Source of the DNA: Lachnocurva sp029100405
GTDB taxonomy: Bacteria; Bacillota; Clostridia; Lachnospirales; Lachnospiraceae
Length of the DNA: 64,000 bases
Assembly (NCBI GenBank): GCA_046263755.1
Contig: JBJYZC010000012.1
Coordinates: forward strand, 32,609-96,608
Reading direction: 5' to 3'
Shown here: one piece after another, positions 9,044-18,507 of the stretch
Layout of the letters: every line of letters begins with the position of its first letter
Numbering within the stretch: position 1 is the stretch's first letter
Made by a program: the position numbers and the translations under genes
Notes under the pieces: generated by a model
Told to the model about the DNA's origin: nothing
Database searches by the model: none
The model's input: the letters and a program-made list of their open reading frames with translations, nothing else

Positions 9044-10009
9044 TTATTCCATCGGACTTAAGAAATCTCCCACCATGCGGACTTCCGGCTTCATCCGGAC
9101 TTGGAACTTGTCCCATACGGTTTCCTGCACATGCCTTATCACAGCAAGAACATCCTCCGCTGTCGCATTGCCGAGATTCACGACAAAACCTGCATGCTTT
9201 GTGGAGACCTGTGCATCGCCGACCCGGTAGCCCTGAAGTCCTGCATCCTGGATCAGTTTCCCGGCGAAATAACCTTCTGGTCTTTGAAATGTAGACCCGG
9301 CGCTGCCATACTCCAAGGGCTGCTTTTCTCTCCGTCTTTGGTTAAAATCAGCGGCAACCGCTGCAATTTCTTCCGGATCCTTACCGGTCAGACGAAACTT
9401 TGCACTGACAAGGACAGCACCTTGAAATCTGTCCTCCATCAAGGCACTGTGGCGGTAGGACAGATTCATTTCCTCTGCCGGGACAGAAAGAAGACTCCCA
9501 TCCGGCATTAAGAGCCGGACAGAAGTCAGGACATCCCTGATCTCACCGCCGTAAGCGCCTGCATTCATGAAAACCGCTCCGCCGACCGAGCCCGGAATGC
9601 CGGAGGCAAATTCCAGGCCGGACAGACTGGCATCCAATGCCGCCCGGAAGGCAGAAGCAAGGGAAGTACCGGCATAGGCGAAGAGGTCTTCATTTTCTAC
9701 CCGGGTCCCTTTCAGTCTTCCCATGCTGACGACAAGACCCGGAATGCCAAGATCGCCAACCAGAAGATTACTGCCGTTTCCCAAAAGAAAATAGGGCAGT
9801 TTCTCCTCTCTTAGAAAGTCCATCAGAGTCTTCAGATCTTCTTCGCTATCCGGCTGGCAGAAGACCTCCGCCGGCCCGCCGATTCGAAAAGTCGTATGCT
9901 TCTTCATCGGCTCTTCCTGTAAGACAGCCTCTGCCGGAAGACACTTTTTCAAGCGGGCCAGGGCTTGGTCCGAAACCAGACACTCCCGCTTATTGTTTCT
10001 TTCACTCAT
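9044..10009 (-). CDS. murB: UDP-N-acetylenolpyruvoylglucosamine reductase
   Basis: FAD/NADPH-dependent second step of UDP-MurNAc synthesis for peptidoglycan. The 321-residue protein shows the FAD-binding KKHTTFRIGGPAEV, LGNGSNLLVGD, and GLEFASGIPGSVGGAVFMNAG split across two neighbouring stretches, plus the catalytic-region YGSAGSTFQRPEGYFAGKLI. The pattern is that of type IIb MurB. It begins three bases after the stop codon of the M18 peptidase gene, so the two are translationally linked. Roughly the first 30 residues are poorly conserved. Confidence 0.95.
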   Translation of the reverse strand: MSERNNKRECLVSDQALARLKKCLPAEAVLQEEPMKKHTTFRIGGPAEVFCQPDSEEDLKTLMDFLREEKLPYFLLGNGSNLLVGDLGIPGLVVSMGRLKGTRVENEDLFAYAGTSLASAFRAALDASLSGLEFASGIPGSVGGAVFMNAGAYGGEIRDVLTSVRLLMPDGSLLSVPAEEMNLSYRHSALMEDRFQGAVLVSAKFRLTGKDPEEIAAVAADFNQRRREKQPLEYGSAGSTFQRPEGYFAGKLIQDAGLQGYRVGDAQVSTKHAGFVVNLGNATAEDVLAVIRHVQETVWDKFQVRMKPEVRMVGDFLSPME

Positions 10010-10012
10010 TCT

Positions 10013-11410
10013 TTAATCTTCCTTCAAGAAAGCCATATAGCCTCTGTATGCTTCATAGAGGTCGACCTTACTGATGATCTCCCAGGGAGAATGCATAGAC
10101 AGGACAGCAACGCCGCTGTCGATCACCTTCATGTCATAGTTTCCCAGGATATAAGCGATGGTTCCGCCGCCGCCCTGGTCTACCTTTCCAAGCTCAGCTG
10201 TCTGCCAGGAGATCTCATTCGTATCGAAGATCTTCCGGATCTCTGCCATATATTCTGCAGATGCATCGTTACTGCCGGACTTACCGCGGGCTCCGGTATA
10301 CTTGTTGATGACAAGACCGCGACCGAAGTAGGCACTGTTATTCTTCTCCATAACGGAAGGATAATTCGGATCAAAGGCTGCGCTGACATCGGAAGACAGG
10401 GCACGGGAATTTCGCATGCATCTTCTGACGGAGACATTGGAGTCCTTTCCCAGCATAGCAAGGATCTCCGCAACCGTATCCTCATAGAAAGTCGACTGCA
10501 TGCCGGTTGCGCCGACAGAGCCGATCTCTTCCTTATCTACCAGGAGACAGGCATAGGTTTTTTCTCCCGGCTCAACATCCAGAATGGCCCGGAAGGACGG
10601 ATAAGCGCAGGATCTGTCATCATGGCCATAACCCATGATCATGCTGCGGTCAAAGCCGTAGTCCCGAGCCTGGCCTGCCGGAGTGACCTCGATCTCAGCG
10701 GAAAGAAAGTCTTCTTCCCCGATGTCATATTTGTCTTTCAGGAGGCGAAGAATGTTCTTCTTCACGAGGTCTTTCTTCTCCTCGCCGGCTTCTGTCTCAT
10801 CCAGAGGAATGGAGCCGATCAGGACATTCAGGTCTTCACCTTCTACGACCTTGTGGCCATCCTTCTTCATCTGATCTGCGGAAAGATGGATCAAGAGGTC
10901 ACTGACTCCGAAAACCGGATCCTTTGGATCTTCACCGATATTGACGATGACGGAGCTTCCATCCTTCTTTGCAATGACACCATGCAAGGCCAGGGGCAGG
11001 GTCACCCACTGATACTTCTTGATACCGCCGTAATAATGGGTATCCAGAAAAGCCATGTCTGTATCTTCATAAAGCGGATTCTGCTTCAGATCCATGCGCG
11101 GGCTGTCGATGTGAGCGCCCAGAATGGCAAAGCCCTTCTCCGGATCTTCCCGGCCGATGACGAAGAGGGAAAGAGCCTTACCATAATTGGACCGATAGAC
11201 TTTGTCCCCGGCTTTTAAGGTCTCTTTGTTTGCGATCATCTGATCCAGATCCCGGAAACCTGCCTTCTTCGCTTCCTCGATAAAGAAAGCCGTGCACTCG
11301 CGCTCTGTCTTATGTTCTGACAGGAAGCAGCGGTAATCCTCTGCAAAATCATATACCTTCTGTCTCTTTTCTCCTTCCGGGTACTTGACCCAGGCATTCT
11401 TACGTTCCAT
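10013..11410 (-). CDS. M18-family aminopeptidase
   Basis: A cytoplasmic dinuclear-zinc metallopeptidase that removes N-terminal (often acidic) residues. Of the 465 residues, GAHIDSPRMDLKQNPLYED carries the first metal histidine and LLVDKEEIGSVGATG carries the catalytic glutamates. GHDDRSCAYPSF provides the bridging aspartate and HSPWEIISKVDLYEAYRG lies at the C-terminus. It lies between hprK and murB, which is not the classical partner but shares the transcription direction and a 3-bp gap to murB. A 13-bp palindrome TGTAAGCATTACA lies 25 bp upstream of its start. Confidence 0.9.
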   Translation of the reverse strand: MERKNAWVKYPEGEKRQKVYDFAEDYRCFLSEHKTERECTAFFIEEAKKAGFRDLDQMIANKETLKAGDKVYRSNYGKALSLFVIGREDPEKGFAILGAHIDSPRMDLKQNPLYEDTDMAFLDTHYYGGIKKYQWVTLPLALHGVIAKKDGSSVIVNIGEDPKDPVFGVSDLLIHLSADQMKKDGHKVVEGEDLNVLIGSIPLDETEAGEEKKDLVKKNILRLLKDKYDIGEEDFLSAEIEVTPAGQARDYGFDRSMIMGYGHDDRSCAYPSFRAILDVEPGEKTYACLLVDKEEIGSVGATGMQSTFYEDTVAEILAMLGKDSNVSVRRCMRNSRALSSDVSAAFDPNYPSVMEKNNSAYFGRGLVINKYTGARGKSGSNDASAEYMAEIRKIFDTNEISWQTAELGKVDQGGGGTIAYILGNYDMKVIDSGVAVLSMHSPWEIISKVDLYEAYRGYMAFLKED

Positions 11411-11526
11411 AGTTTATGTCCTTTCTATTGTAAGTGTAAGCATTACAAATAATGATTGTGTACCGTCTCAATTTTTTCCGGCATGAATCTTTCAAAAGCT
11501 TTCCACCCGGAGCTTTCCGCCCGGAC

Positions 11527-12468
11527 TCAGTCCTCATCCGGGTCCTGGCCGGCGGCAATATTGGCCTGGACTCTCCGATAGAGTTCCTGCGCTGCATTGT
11601 AGCCCATCTTCTTCTGCCGGTGATTGACTGCAGCCGTCTCACAGATGACCGCCAGATTCCGGCCGGGGCGGATGGGCAGGCTGTGGCAGATGACCTTATG
11701 GCCCAGAATATCGATATATTCGTCCTGGAGGCCCAGACGGTCATATTCCGCACCGGGCACATATTCCTGAAGCTTGATCACTAGATCGATACTGGTCCGC
11801 TCCTTGACGCACTCCACGCCATAAAGCGACTTGACATCAATGATGCCGATGCCCCGAAGCTCGATCAGATACTGGGTCGTCGCCGGAGAAGACCCCATCA
11901 GGGTATTCTGATTCACCGCACGGATCTCGACGACATCGTCTGCCACCAGACGGTGTCCCCGTCGGATCAGCTCCAGAGCCGCCTCGGACTTACCGATCCC
12001 GCTCTCACCGATGATCAGAAGACCTTCGCCGTAAACATCGACCAGGACCCCGTGAATCGTCTTCATCGGGGCAAGTTCCTCATTCAGAAGGTAGATCAGC
12101 TCTGCCATGAATTCGGAAGTTCCACGCTTGGTGCCAAGAAGAGGCACATTGTATTTGTAGGCCAGTTCCAGGACTTCCGGCTCCGGCTTGAAATCACGGC
12201 AGTAGATGACGCCGGGAATCTGGTGGGATAAGAAGACATCCCAGGTCGAAACTTTCTCCTCGGTGGACTTCTTATTCATATAAGCATGTTCCACAGAACC
12301 GATCAACTGCAGCCGGTCCTTTTCGAAATGCTCATAGAAGCCATTGAGCTGCAGGGCCGGACGATTGACATCCGGTATAATGACCCTATGCGTCGAAAGG
12401 TCGATCCGATCTGTGAAATTAACGAGATTCATCTTTTCCGCAATTTTAGAAAGTTTTGCTCCTGACAT
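11527..12468 (-). CDS. hprK: HPr kinase/phosphorylase
   Basis: Bifunctional enzyme that phosphorylates HPr and Crh on the regulatory serine and removes it again, setting carbon catabolite repression. The 313-residue protein has the P-loop GESGIGKSEAALELI near residue 155, the RGHRLVADDVVEIRA stretch after it, and the family signature LRGIGIIDVKSLYG. An AAAGGGGG site precedes the ATG. Its likely substrate Crh is encoded 4.4 kb downstream. The order uvrC-hprK-murB-rapZ-whiA-crh is a conserved Firmicute arrangement. Confidence 0.95.
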   Translation of the reverse strand: MSGAKLSKIAEKMNLVNFTDRIDLSTHRVIIPDVNRPALQLNGFYEHFEKDRLQLIGSVEHAYMNKKSTEEKVSTWDVFLSHQIPGVIYCRDFKPEPEVLELAYKYNVPLLGTKRGTSEFMAELIYLLNEELAPMKTIHGVLVDVYGEGLLIIGESGIGKSEAALELIRRGHRLVADDVVEIRAVNQNTLMGSSPATTQYLIELRGIGIIDVKSLYGVECVKERTSIDLVIKLQEYVPGAEYDRLGLQDEYIDILGHKVICHSLPIRPGRNLAVICETAAVNHRQKKMGYNAAQELYRRVQANIAAGQDPDED

Positions 12469-12579
12469 ATAGGGCCCCCTTTATTTGACCAAACAGTCTT
12501 TGGTTACACATCTGTAATCAATCATACCTTTCCCGGAGGAAATCTGCAAGACATCCGACTGTAGCGACCGGCAGGTGAT

Positions 12580-14487
12580 TTATTCATCGGGATTTCCTGA
12601 CACATCCGGATCCCCTGTATTTGCCTTTGGCTTGTGCAGAAATTTGTAGACTGACTCCGCCGCCCTGGCATTCATTTCCGGGATCTTTTCAAGGTCTTTT
12701 TGGCTTGCCGCCCTCAATGCCTCTGCACTTTCAAAATTTCGCATCAGAGCCTTCCTTCGGGCCGGGCCTATATTGGGAATATCATCCAGGAAGGAATGGA
12801 TCTCTGCCTTGCCCCTGAGGGACTTGTGATAGGTAATGGCAAAGCGGTGGGCTTCATCCTGCAGGCGGGTGATCAGTCGGAAGGCCTCCGAATGCCGGTC
12901 CATAGGGATCTCAATATTGTGGAAATACAGGCCTCTCGTTCTGTGGTGATCATCCTTTACCATGCCGCAGACCGGGATCGTAAGACCAAGTTCCTCTAAG
13001 ACTTCCAGGGCAATATTGACCTGGCCCCTGCCGCCATCCATCATGATAACATCCGGAAAACGGGTAAAAGAACCGACCTCCGGCTCCAGGCCCTTTTCCT
13101 TCAATTCCTTTTCTTCTTCAATGCCATGGGTAAAGCGCCGGGTCAGGACCTCCTTCATCGAAGCATAATCGTTGGGACCGGAAACCGTCTTGATCCGGAA
13201 TTTCCGATAATCCGACCGTAAGGGCCTGCCCTTTTCGAAAACGACCATGGAACCTACGGACTGGAAGCCGTTGGTATTGGAAATGTCGTAAGCCTCCAAA
13301 CGGTTTAGATTTTTCATATGAAGGAGGGCCGAAAGTTCCTTCATAGCGCCGATGGTTCGGCCTTCTTCCCTCTTGATCCTTTCTTTGTCCTGAACCAGGA
13401 CCTGCTCTGCATTCTTCTGGGCCAGCTGAACCAGGCGGGACTTCTGACCGCGCTGGGGAATGCGGAGATAAACCTTATTCCCCCGCTTTTCCGTCAGCCA
13501 CTCTTCGATCAGTTCCCGATTCGGAAGGTCCTTGGGAAGGAAGATTTCCTTGGGGATCACCGGCGTCCCGGCATAGAACTGTTGGACAAAGGCCTCCAGC
13601 TCCTCGGCCTCCGAGTCATCTTCGGACAGGCGTAAGAAGAAATGATCCCTTCCTAACATCTTGCCACCGCGGATAAAGAAGATCTGAACCACCGCATCCT
13701 CGTCCTGACGGGCCATGGCGATGATATCCTGATCTTCGTCTCCGGTCTGGGTGATCTTCTGCTTCTCTACACAAGCCTGCACCGAATGAATGAGGTCCCG
13801 GTAATGAGCAGCCTTTTCAAAATCCAGCTCTCCTGCCGCATCCTTCATTTTCTTCGTCAAATCATCGAGAATGGGTTTGTCATTTCCATTCAGGAATTCC
13901 ACAGCCCGGTCTACATTTTGCCGGTAGGCTTCCTTCGAGACCTGACCGGTGCAGATACCGTCGCAAAGTTTCATATGATAGTTCAGACAGGGCCGGTCCT
14001 TGCCGAAATCCCGCGGAAAGACCCGGTTGCAGTTTCGGATCTTAAAGACCTTCTGGACCAGGTCGATCGTTTCCCGGACAGCATTTCCGGAGGTGAAAGG
14101 GCCGAAATAACGGCTCTTGTCCTTTAAGACCTTCCGGGCGAAAAGCACTCTCGGATAGTCCTCGCCCAGGGTCACCCGGATATAGGGATAGGTCTTATCA
14201 TCCCGAAGCATGGTATTGTATTTGGGCCGATGCTCCTTAATGAGATTGGATTCGAGAACCAGGGCCTCCAGCTCTGTATCCGTAATGATATATTCGAAAT
14301 GATCGATATGTTCGACCATTTGCTTTTTCTTGATTCCTTCGTCATGACTGGCCTGGAAATACTGATGGACCCGCTTGGTCAGGGACTTTGCCTTTCCGAC
14401 ATAGATGATGGCATCCCGGCTGTCATGCATAATATAGACCCCCGGCTGATCGGGGAGCTTCTTCAATTCTTCCTGGATATCGAACAT
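12580..14487 (-). CDS. uvrC: UvrABC excision nuclease subunit C
   Basis: Makes the two incisions beside a DNA lesion in nucleotide excision repair. The 635 residues carry a GIY-YIG domain at the N-terminus (QPGVYIMHDSRDAIIYVGKA) and a UVR domain near residue 200 (LDFEKAAHYRDLI). Next come the RNase H-like nuclease half with AYDISNTNGFQSVGSMVVF and MMDGGRGQVN, and a C-terminal double helix-hairpin-helix (IPNIGPARRKALM, IPEMNARAAESV). Length is usual. A terminator of the upstream ftsH separates it from that gene. It leads the hprK-crh block. Confidence 0.96.
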   Translation of the reverse strand: MFDIQEELKKLPDQPGVYIMHDSRDAIIYVGKAKSLTKRVHQYFQASHDEGIKKKQMVEHIDHFEYIITDTELEALVLESNLIKEHRPKYNTMLRDDKTYPYIRVTLGEDYPRVLFARKVLKDKSRYFGPFTSGNAVRETIDLVQKVFKIRNCNRVFPRDFGKDRPCLNYHMKLCDGICTGQVSKEAYRQNVDRAVEFLNGNDKPILDDLTKKMKDAAGELDFEKAAHYRDLIHSVQACVEKQKITQTGDEDQDIIAMARQDEDAVVQIFFIRGGKMLGRDHFFLRLSEDDSEAEELEAFVQQFYAGTPVIPKEIFLPKDLPNRELIEEWLTEKRGNKVYLRIPQRGQKSRLVQLAQKNAEQVLVQDKERIKREEGRTIGAMKELSALLHMKNLNRLEAYDISNTNGFQSVGSMVVFEKGRPLRSDYRKFRIKTVSGPNDYASMKEVLTRRFTHGIEEEKELKEKGLEPEVGSFTRFPDVIMMDGGRGQVNIALEVLEELGLTIPVCGMVKDDHHRTRGLYFHNIEIPMDRHSEAFRLITRLQDEAHRFAITYHKSLRGKAEIHSFLDDIPNIGPARRKALMRNFESAEALRAASQKDLEKIPEMNARAAESVYKFLHKPKANTGDPDVSGNPDE

Positions 14488-14519
14488 GGAATACCTCTCT
14501 ATGGCTTTCGCTTAGAAAA

Positions 14520-14543
14520 GGGGCTGTGAAAATTCACAGCCCC
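14520..14543 (-). terminator. Intrinsic terminator after ftsH
   Basis: An 11-bp GC-rich stem (GGGGCTGTGAA / TTCACAGCCCC) with a 2-base loop is followed on the minus strand by TTTTC. It lies 20 bp after the ftsH stop. Confidence 0.85.
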
Positions 14544-14564
14544 CTTCTGAACCTTATCTCTTAA

Positions 14565-16712
14565 TCAATCATTCTTTTGGTTAACATTTCCAAAGGATTT
14601 GGCCATGTCTGCTTCATCTGCAGGCGGCGCTTCACTACCTTCTTTCTGGCCTTCCAGGAAAGAGTCACTGTCCGGTTCCCTGGTGTCTTCGCCCACGTCT
14701 TCCCGGCTTTCTTCCATATGGTTGGCCTTTTCAACCGGGTTTCCATTCTCATCGGTTTCCACAGGAGCCGGCTCTTCTATGCCCTTCATCTTACGGAAGA
14801 TCTGCATGAATTCCTTACCGGTAATGGTCTCACGGCTATAGAGATATCCGGCGATATGATCCAGAATATCCTTATTTTCCTTCAGAAGGCGGATGGCTTC
14901 CTCATAAGCATCCTGAATGATCTGGCGAACTTCATCATCGATCTCTGCCGCCGTCTCATCCGCACACTCCATGGAGGCCCGGCCTTCCAGATACTGGCTC
15001 TTGACGGTTGCGAGGCCCATCATGCCGAATTTCTTCGACATTCCGAAACGGGTGATCATATTCCGGGCAATATTGGTTGCCTGCTCGATATCGTTCGAGG
15101 CGCCGCTGGTCGGAGATTCGAAGATCAACTCCTCCGCAGCCCGGCCGCCCATCAGAGTAACGATCTTGGCAAGGAGTTCATCCTTGGTCTGGAGATACTT
15201 CTCTTCCTCAGGCGTCTGTAAAGTATAACCCAAAGCACCCATGGTCCTCGGCACAATCGTAATCTTCTGAACCGGCTCCGTATTCTTCTGGAGGGCAGTA
15301 ACCAGGGCATGTCCAACCTCATGATAGGAGACGATCTTCCGCTCCTTATCGGACATGACACGATCCTTCTTCTCTTTGCCGCCGACAGCGACAAGCTCGA
15401 AGGCCTCGAAGAGATCCGACTGGTTGACATACTGACGGCCCTTCTTTACTGCATTGATCGCTGCTTCGTTAATGATATTGGCAAGATCCGATCCGACCAG
15501 ACCGGCGGTTGCCAAAGCCAGAGCATGCAGATCCACCGTATCATCCATAGGAACATCCTTGGAATGAACCTTTAAGGTATCTTCACGGCCCTTAAGATCC
15601 GGACGGTCGACAATGATCCGGCGGTCGAAACGGCCCGGACGAAGCAGGGCCTTATCCAGGACTTCCGGACGGTTGGTTGCAGCCAGGATCAAAATTCCCT
15701 TGCTGGAATCAAAGCCGTCCATTTCAGCAAGGAGCTGATTCAGGGTCTGCTCCCGCTCGTCATTTCCACCACCGTAAACACCGTCACGGGACTTACCGAT
15801 GGCATCAATCTCATCGATGAAAATAATGCAGGGTGCCTGTTTCTGGGCTTCCTTAAAGAGGTCACGGACACGGGATGCGCCGACACCGACGAACATCTCA
15901 ACGAAGTCAGAACCTGCCAGAGAGAAGAAAGGCACACCGGCTTCTCCGGCAACCGCCTTGGCAAGCAGGGTTTTACCGGTTCCGGGAGGGCCCACAAGTA
16001 AGGCACCCTTCGGAAGCTTCGCTCCGATCGCCGTATATTTCTTCGGATTCTTTAAGAAGTCAACGACCTCCTGCAGGGATTCCTTGGCTTCATCCTGACC
16101 GGCAACGTCTTTAAAGGTAACGCCGGTCGACTTCTCGACATAGACCTTGGCATTGGATTTTCCGACACCGAGGACTCCGCCGCCTGCTCCATCGCCCATT
16201 CGCCGCATAGCGAAGGCGAAAATACCCCAGAGGATCAGAAGCGGCAAAATAATAGACAGGATATTATAGATGATTGCGCTGGTCGAACTGGCCGGTTTCT
16301 CAACGATCTTAACATCCTTATCTTTTAATAGAGGAAGAAGGTCCTGATCCTCAACCAGATAGTTGGTGTAATAAGTGACATCCACTTCCTGTCCGGTCAG
16401 CTCATAAAGAGTACTTCTGGTCGAATCCCCTTCACTCTGCAGATTCTTATCCTCACCCTTCTTCAAGGTAAATTGAATCTGGTGATTCGAAAAGGTAACG
16501 GATTTGACTTTTCCTTCTTCCAGTTCACTATAGAACTTGGAATAAGCCACTTCCTGCTGGGACCCTGTACTCACACTGCTGTAGATCATCGTCGTGATGA
16601 AAATTGCAATCAATGTGAACAGGATAAACATAAAAACCGGCTGACGCCGATTGTTGTCCCCATTATTATTGCCTCCATTGTTCAATGGAAAGCGATTCTT
16701 GTTTTCGTCCAT
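14565..16712 (-). CDS. ftsH: ATP-dependent zinc metalloprotease FtsH
   Basis: Membrane-anchored AAA+ protease that degrades unneeded or damaged proteins. Two N-terminal membrane segments (about residues 22-45 and 135-155) flank an extracytoplasmic region. The AAA module follows with Walker A VGPPGTGKTLLAKA, Walker B IIFIDEIDAIG and SRH RPGRFDRRI, and then zinc site HEVGHALV. I start at the ATG at 16712 because GGAGG lies five bases before it; the frame is open 60 bp further. The 715-residue protein has an acidic, Glu/Asp-rich tail of about 70 residues (EEPAPVETDENGNPVE onward). Confidence 0.95.
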   Translation of the reverse strand: MDENKNRFPLNNGGNNNGDNNRRQPVFMFILFTLIAIFITTMIYSSVSTGSQQEVAYSKFYSELEEGKVKSVTFSNHQIQFTLKKGEDKNLQSEGDSTRSTLYELTGQEVDVTYYTNYLVEDQDLLPLLKDKDVKIVEKPASSTSAIIYNILSIILPLLILWGIFAFAMRRMGDGAGGGVLGVGKSNAKVYVEKSTGVTFKDVAGQDEAKESLQEVVDFLKNPKKYTAIGAKLPKGALLVGPPGTGKTLLAKAVAGEAGVPFFSLAGSDFVEMFVGVGASRVRDLFKEAQKQAPCIIFIDEIDAIGKSRDGVYGGGNDEREQTLNQLLAEMDGFDSSKGILILAATNRPEVLDKALLRPGRFDRRIIVDRPDLKGREDTLKVHSKDVPMDDTVDLHALALATAGLVGSDLANIINEAAINAVKKGRQYVNQSDLFEAFELVAVGGKEKKDRVMSDKERKIVSYHEVGHALVTALQKNTEPVQKITIVPRTMGALGYTLQTPEEEKYLQTKDELLAKIVTLMGGRAAEELIFESPTSGASNDIEQATNIARNMITRFGMSKKFGMMGLATVKSQYLEGRASMECADETAAEIDDEVRQIIQDAYEEAIRLLKENKDILDHIAGYLYSRETITGKEFMQIFRKMKGIEEPAPVETDENGNPVEKANHMEESREDVGEDTREPDSDSFLEGQKEGSEAPPADEADMAKSFGNVNQKND

Positions 16713-16815
16713 TCGGGCCTCCATTCTTAGGCTGTACGAACTAATTATATGAAAAGAATCTGTGAAAAGCAACGCACACAGGGGCTTTCCACAGATTCTT
16801 CATAATTTTTTCATA

Positions 16816-16916
16816 TTTAGATGATCTTCGACTTTAGATGTCTTCAACTTTAGATGTCCTTCGCCTTTAGATGTTCTTCGACTCTAGATGGCCTTCGTCT
16901 TTAGATGATCTTCGCC
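16816..16916. repeat. 17-bp tandem repeat (6 copies) spanning the stop codon of the ABC ATPase gene
   Basis: Six copies of a 16-17 bp unit, TTTAGATGATCTTCGAC-like, at 16816, 16833, 16849, 16866, 16883 and 16900. The last copy encodes the final residues AKII and the stop (16901-16903) of the ABC ATPase gene. The other five lie beyond the stop and carry further stop codons in the same relative place. Confidence 0.85.
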
Positions 16917-17644
16917 AGGAAACTCTTCAGACGCTGGCTTTCCGGATGATCGAAGATCTGTTCAGGCTTTCCTTCCTCGACGATCTTACCGTCTGCCATA
17001 AAAACCACACGATCGGAAACTTCACGGGCGAAGCCCATTTCATGTGTGACAACCGCCATGGTCATGCCGCCCCTGGCCAGTTCTTTCATAACATCCAGGA
17101 CCTCTCCGACCATCTCCGGATCCAAAGCGGAGGTCGGCTCATCGAAGAGAAGGATCTCCGGATCCATGCAGAGGGCCCGAACTATGGCGATTCGCTGCTG
17201 CTGACCTCCGGACAGCTGCCTGGGATAGGAATCCGCACGGTCCAAAAGGTTGACCCGATCCAGAAGTTCTCTGGCCTGCTTTTCTGCTTCTTCCTTTGAC
17301 TTTTGAAGAAGCTTCATGGGGGCCAGGGTCATATTTTCCAGGATCGTCATATTCGGGAAGAGATTAAAATGCTGGAAAACCATGCCCATCTTCTGCCGAT
17401 GCTTATTGATGTCGATTTTCGGATCCATAATATCCACACCATCGACCAGTATGCTTCCATCCGTTGGAAATTCCAGGAGATTAAGAGAACGGAGCAGGGT
17501 GGATTTCCCCGAACCGGATGGGCCGATGATTACCAGAACCTCTCCCTGATGAATATCCAGAGAAACATCATCCAATGCCTTGATCTCACCATTCTTATAA
17601 TATTTCTTCAGATTCCTGACCTGAACCAGAACCTTATCGTTCAT
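16901..17644 (-). CDS. Polar amino acid ABC transporter, ATP-binding protein
   Basis: Energises uptake of a polar amino acid with the permease and binding protein encoded just upstream. The 247-residue protein has Walker A GPSGSGKSTLLRSLN, Q-loop, signature LSGGQQQRIAIVRAL, Walker B ILLFDEPTSALDPE and the H-loop VVTHEMGFA, closest to the GlnQ/HisP group. Start chosen at 17644: a GAGGAGG site lies 10 bp upstream and the gene then overlaps the permease end by 11 bp. The final codons lie in a 17-bp repeat array. Confidence 0.92.
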   Translation of the reverse strand: MNDKVLVQVRNLKKYYKNGEIKALDDVSLDIHQGEVLVIIGPSGSGKSTLLRSLNLLEFPTDGSILVDGVDIMDPKIDINKHRQKMGMVFQHFNLFPNMTILENMTLAPMKLLQKSKEEAEKQARELLDRVNLLDRADSYPRQLSGGQQQRIAIVRALCMDPEILLFDEPTSALDPEMVGEVLDVMKELARGGMTMAVVTHEMGFAREVSDRVVFMADGKIVEEGKPEQIFDHPESQRLKSFLAKII

Positions 17645-18353
17645 CGCGACGCATCCTCCTCTCCAGTTTTCCACCGACATATTCCATTAATAGAACAGAT
17701 ACGAGATAGATCGCTGCAATCAAGAAGAGCGGCATGAAAGCCTGGTAGGTTGAAGACCGGATAATATCGCCGGCCTTGGTCAGATCCCGGATACCGACGT
17801 ATCCGGAAATGGATGTCTCCTTGAACAGGGTGATAAATTCGTTCATCAGAGCCGGGAAAACCGACTTGGTAACCTGGGGAATGATAATGTAGCGAAGGGT
17901 CTGAACATAGCTGAACCCAAGGGAACGTCCGGCTTCAAACTGACCTTCGTCAACCGACATGACTCCGCCCCGGACAATTTCGGAGACATAAGCGCCGGAA
18001 TTCAGACCGAATGCGAAGATTGCAATCGGCACACCATTCTGCGCCATGGCGAAAATCAGGAAGTAAGAGATCATAAGCTGGATGACCGTCGGCGTACCTC
18101 GGATCACCGTGATATAAATCTTGGCGATAAAATTGATAACAGACAGGAGATAGTAGCTCACGCCGCCTCTCCTCTTCATGCTTTCCTGATTCTTATCATA
18201 GGTAGCCCGGATCATGCCGCAGACAAAACCTAAAACCACACCGATCACAGCCGCACAAAGCGTGATAAGAATTGTGGCGCCAAAGCCACTCAGGAGCAGC
18301 TGGTAACGGTTGTCTTTCACGAAGGCCTGTATGAACTGTTCTTTTACGCTCAT
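17634..18353 (-). CDS. Polar amino acid ABC transporter permease
   Basis: Inner-membrane permease of the HisM/GlnP family. The 239 residues show about five hydrophobic segments, the first at residues 20-45 (GFGATILITLCAAVIGVVLG) and the last near the C-terminus (IAAIYLVSVLLMEYVGG). The family loop that docks to the ATPase is visible as EAGRSLGFSYVQTLRYIIIP. It follows the binding-protein gene and overlaps the ATPase gene. A tandem copy of its ribosome-site region lies just upstream of the start. The substrate (glutamine, cystine or another) cannot be told from sequence. Confidence 0.92.
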   Translation of the reverse strand: MSVKEQFIQAFVKDNRYQLLLSGFGATILITLCAAVIGVVLGFVCGMIRATYDKNQESMKRRGGVSYYLLSVINFIAKIYITVIRGTPTVIQLMISYFLIFAMAQNGVPIAIFAFGLNSGAYVSEIVRGGVMSVDEGQFEAGRSLGFSYVQTLRYIIIPQVTKSVFPALMNEFITLFKETSISGYVGIRDLTKAGDIIRSSTYQAFMPLFLIAAIYLVSVLLMEYVGGKLERRMRRDER

Positions 18354-18395
18354 TTCATTTCCTCTTTATTGGAATTTCATTTCCTCTTTATTGGA
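18353..18395 (-). repeat. 22-bp direct duplication of the permease ribosome-site region
   Basis: Two identical 21-bp copies (18353-18373 and 18375-18395), each containing AAAGAGGAAATGAAA on the minus strand. Each thus has a Shine-Dalgarno and an ATG. The upstream copy would give only a four-codon ORF (MKFQ then stop), the downstream copy a two-codon ORF just before the true start. Confidence 0.8.
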
Positions 18396-18460
18396 TCTTC
18401 CTTTAACGCGGAATTCAGGACAGATCCTTACGACCTGCCCTGACATTGCAATTTCATTCG

Positions 18461-18498
18461 AAATATAGACCAAATCCATAAGAATCTGGTCTATATTT
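18461..18498. promoter_or_regulatory. Hairpin between binding-protein and permease genes
   Basis: A 12-bp inverted repeat (AAATATAGACCA / TGGTCTATATTT, loop 14 nt) lies 10 bp after the binding-protein stop codon. It lacks a T-run, so it may be an mRNA-processing or 3'-protecting stem that lets the binding protein be made in excess, as is common in such operons. The word AATATAGACC recurs across the window. Confidence 0.5.
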
Positions 18499-18507
18499 TC
18501 CGATCCA

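Noticed and set aside
9965..11218. 417-codon open frame opposite the M18 peptidase
   Set aside because: Antisense shadow; the minus-strand frame has the catalytic motifs.
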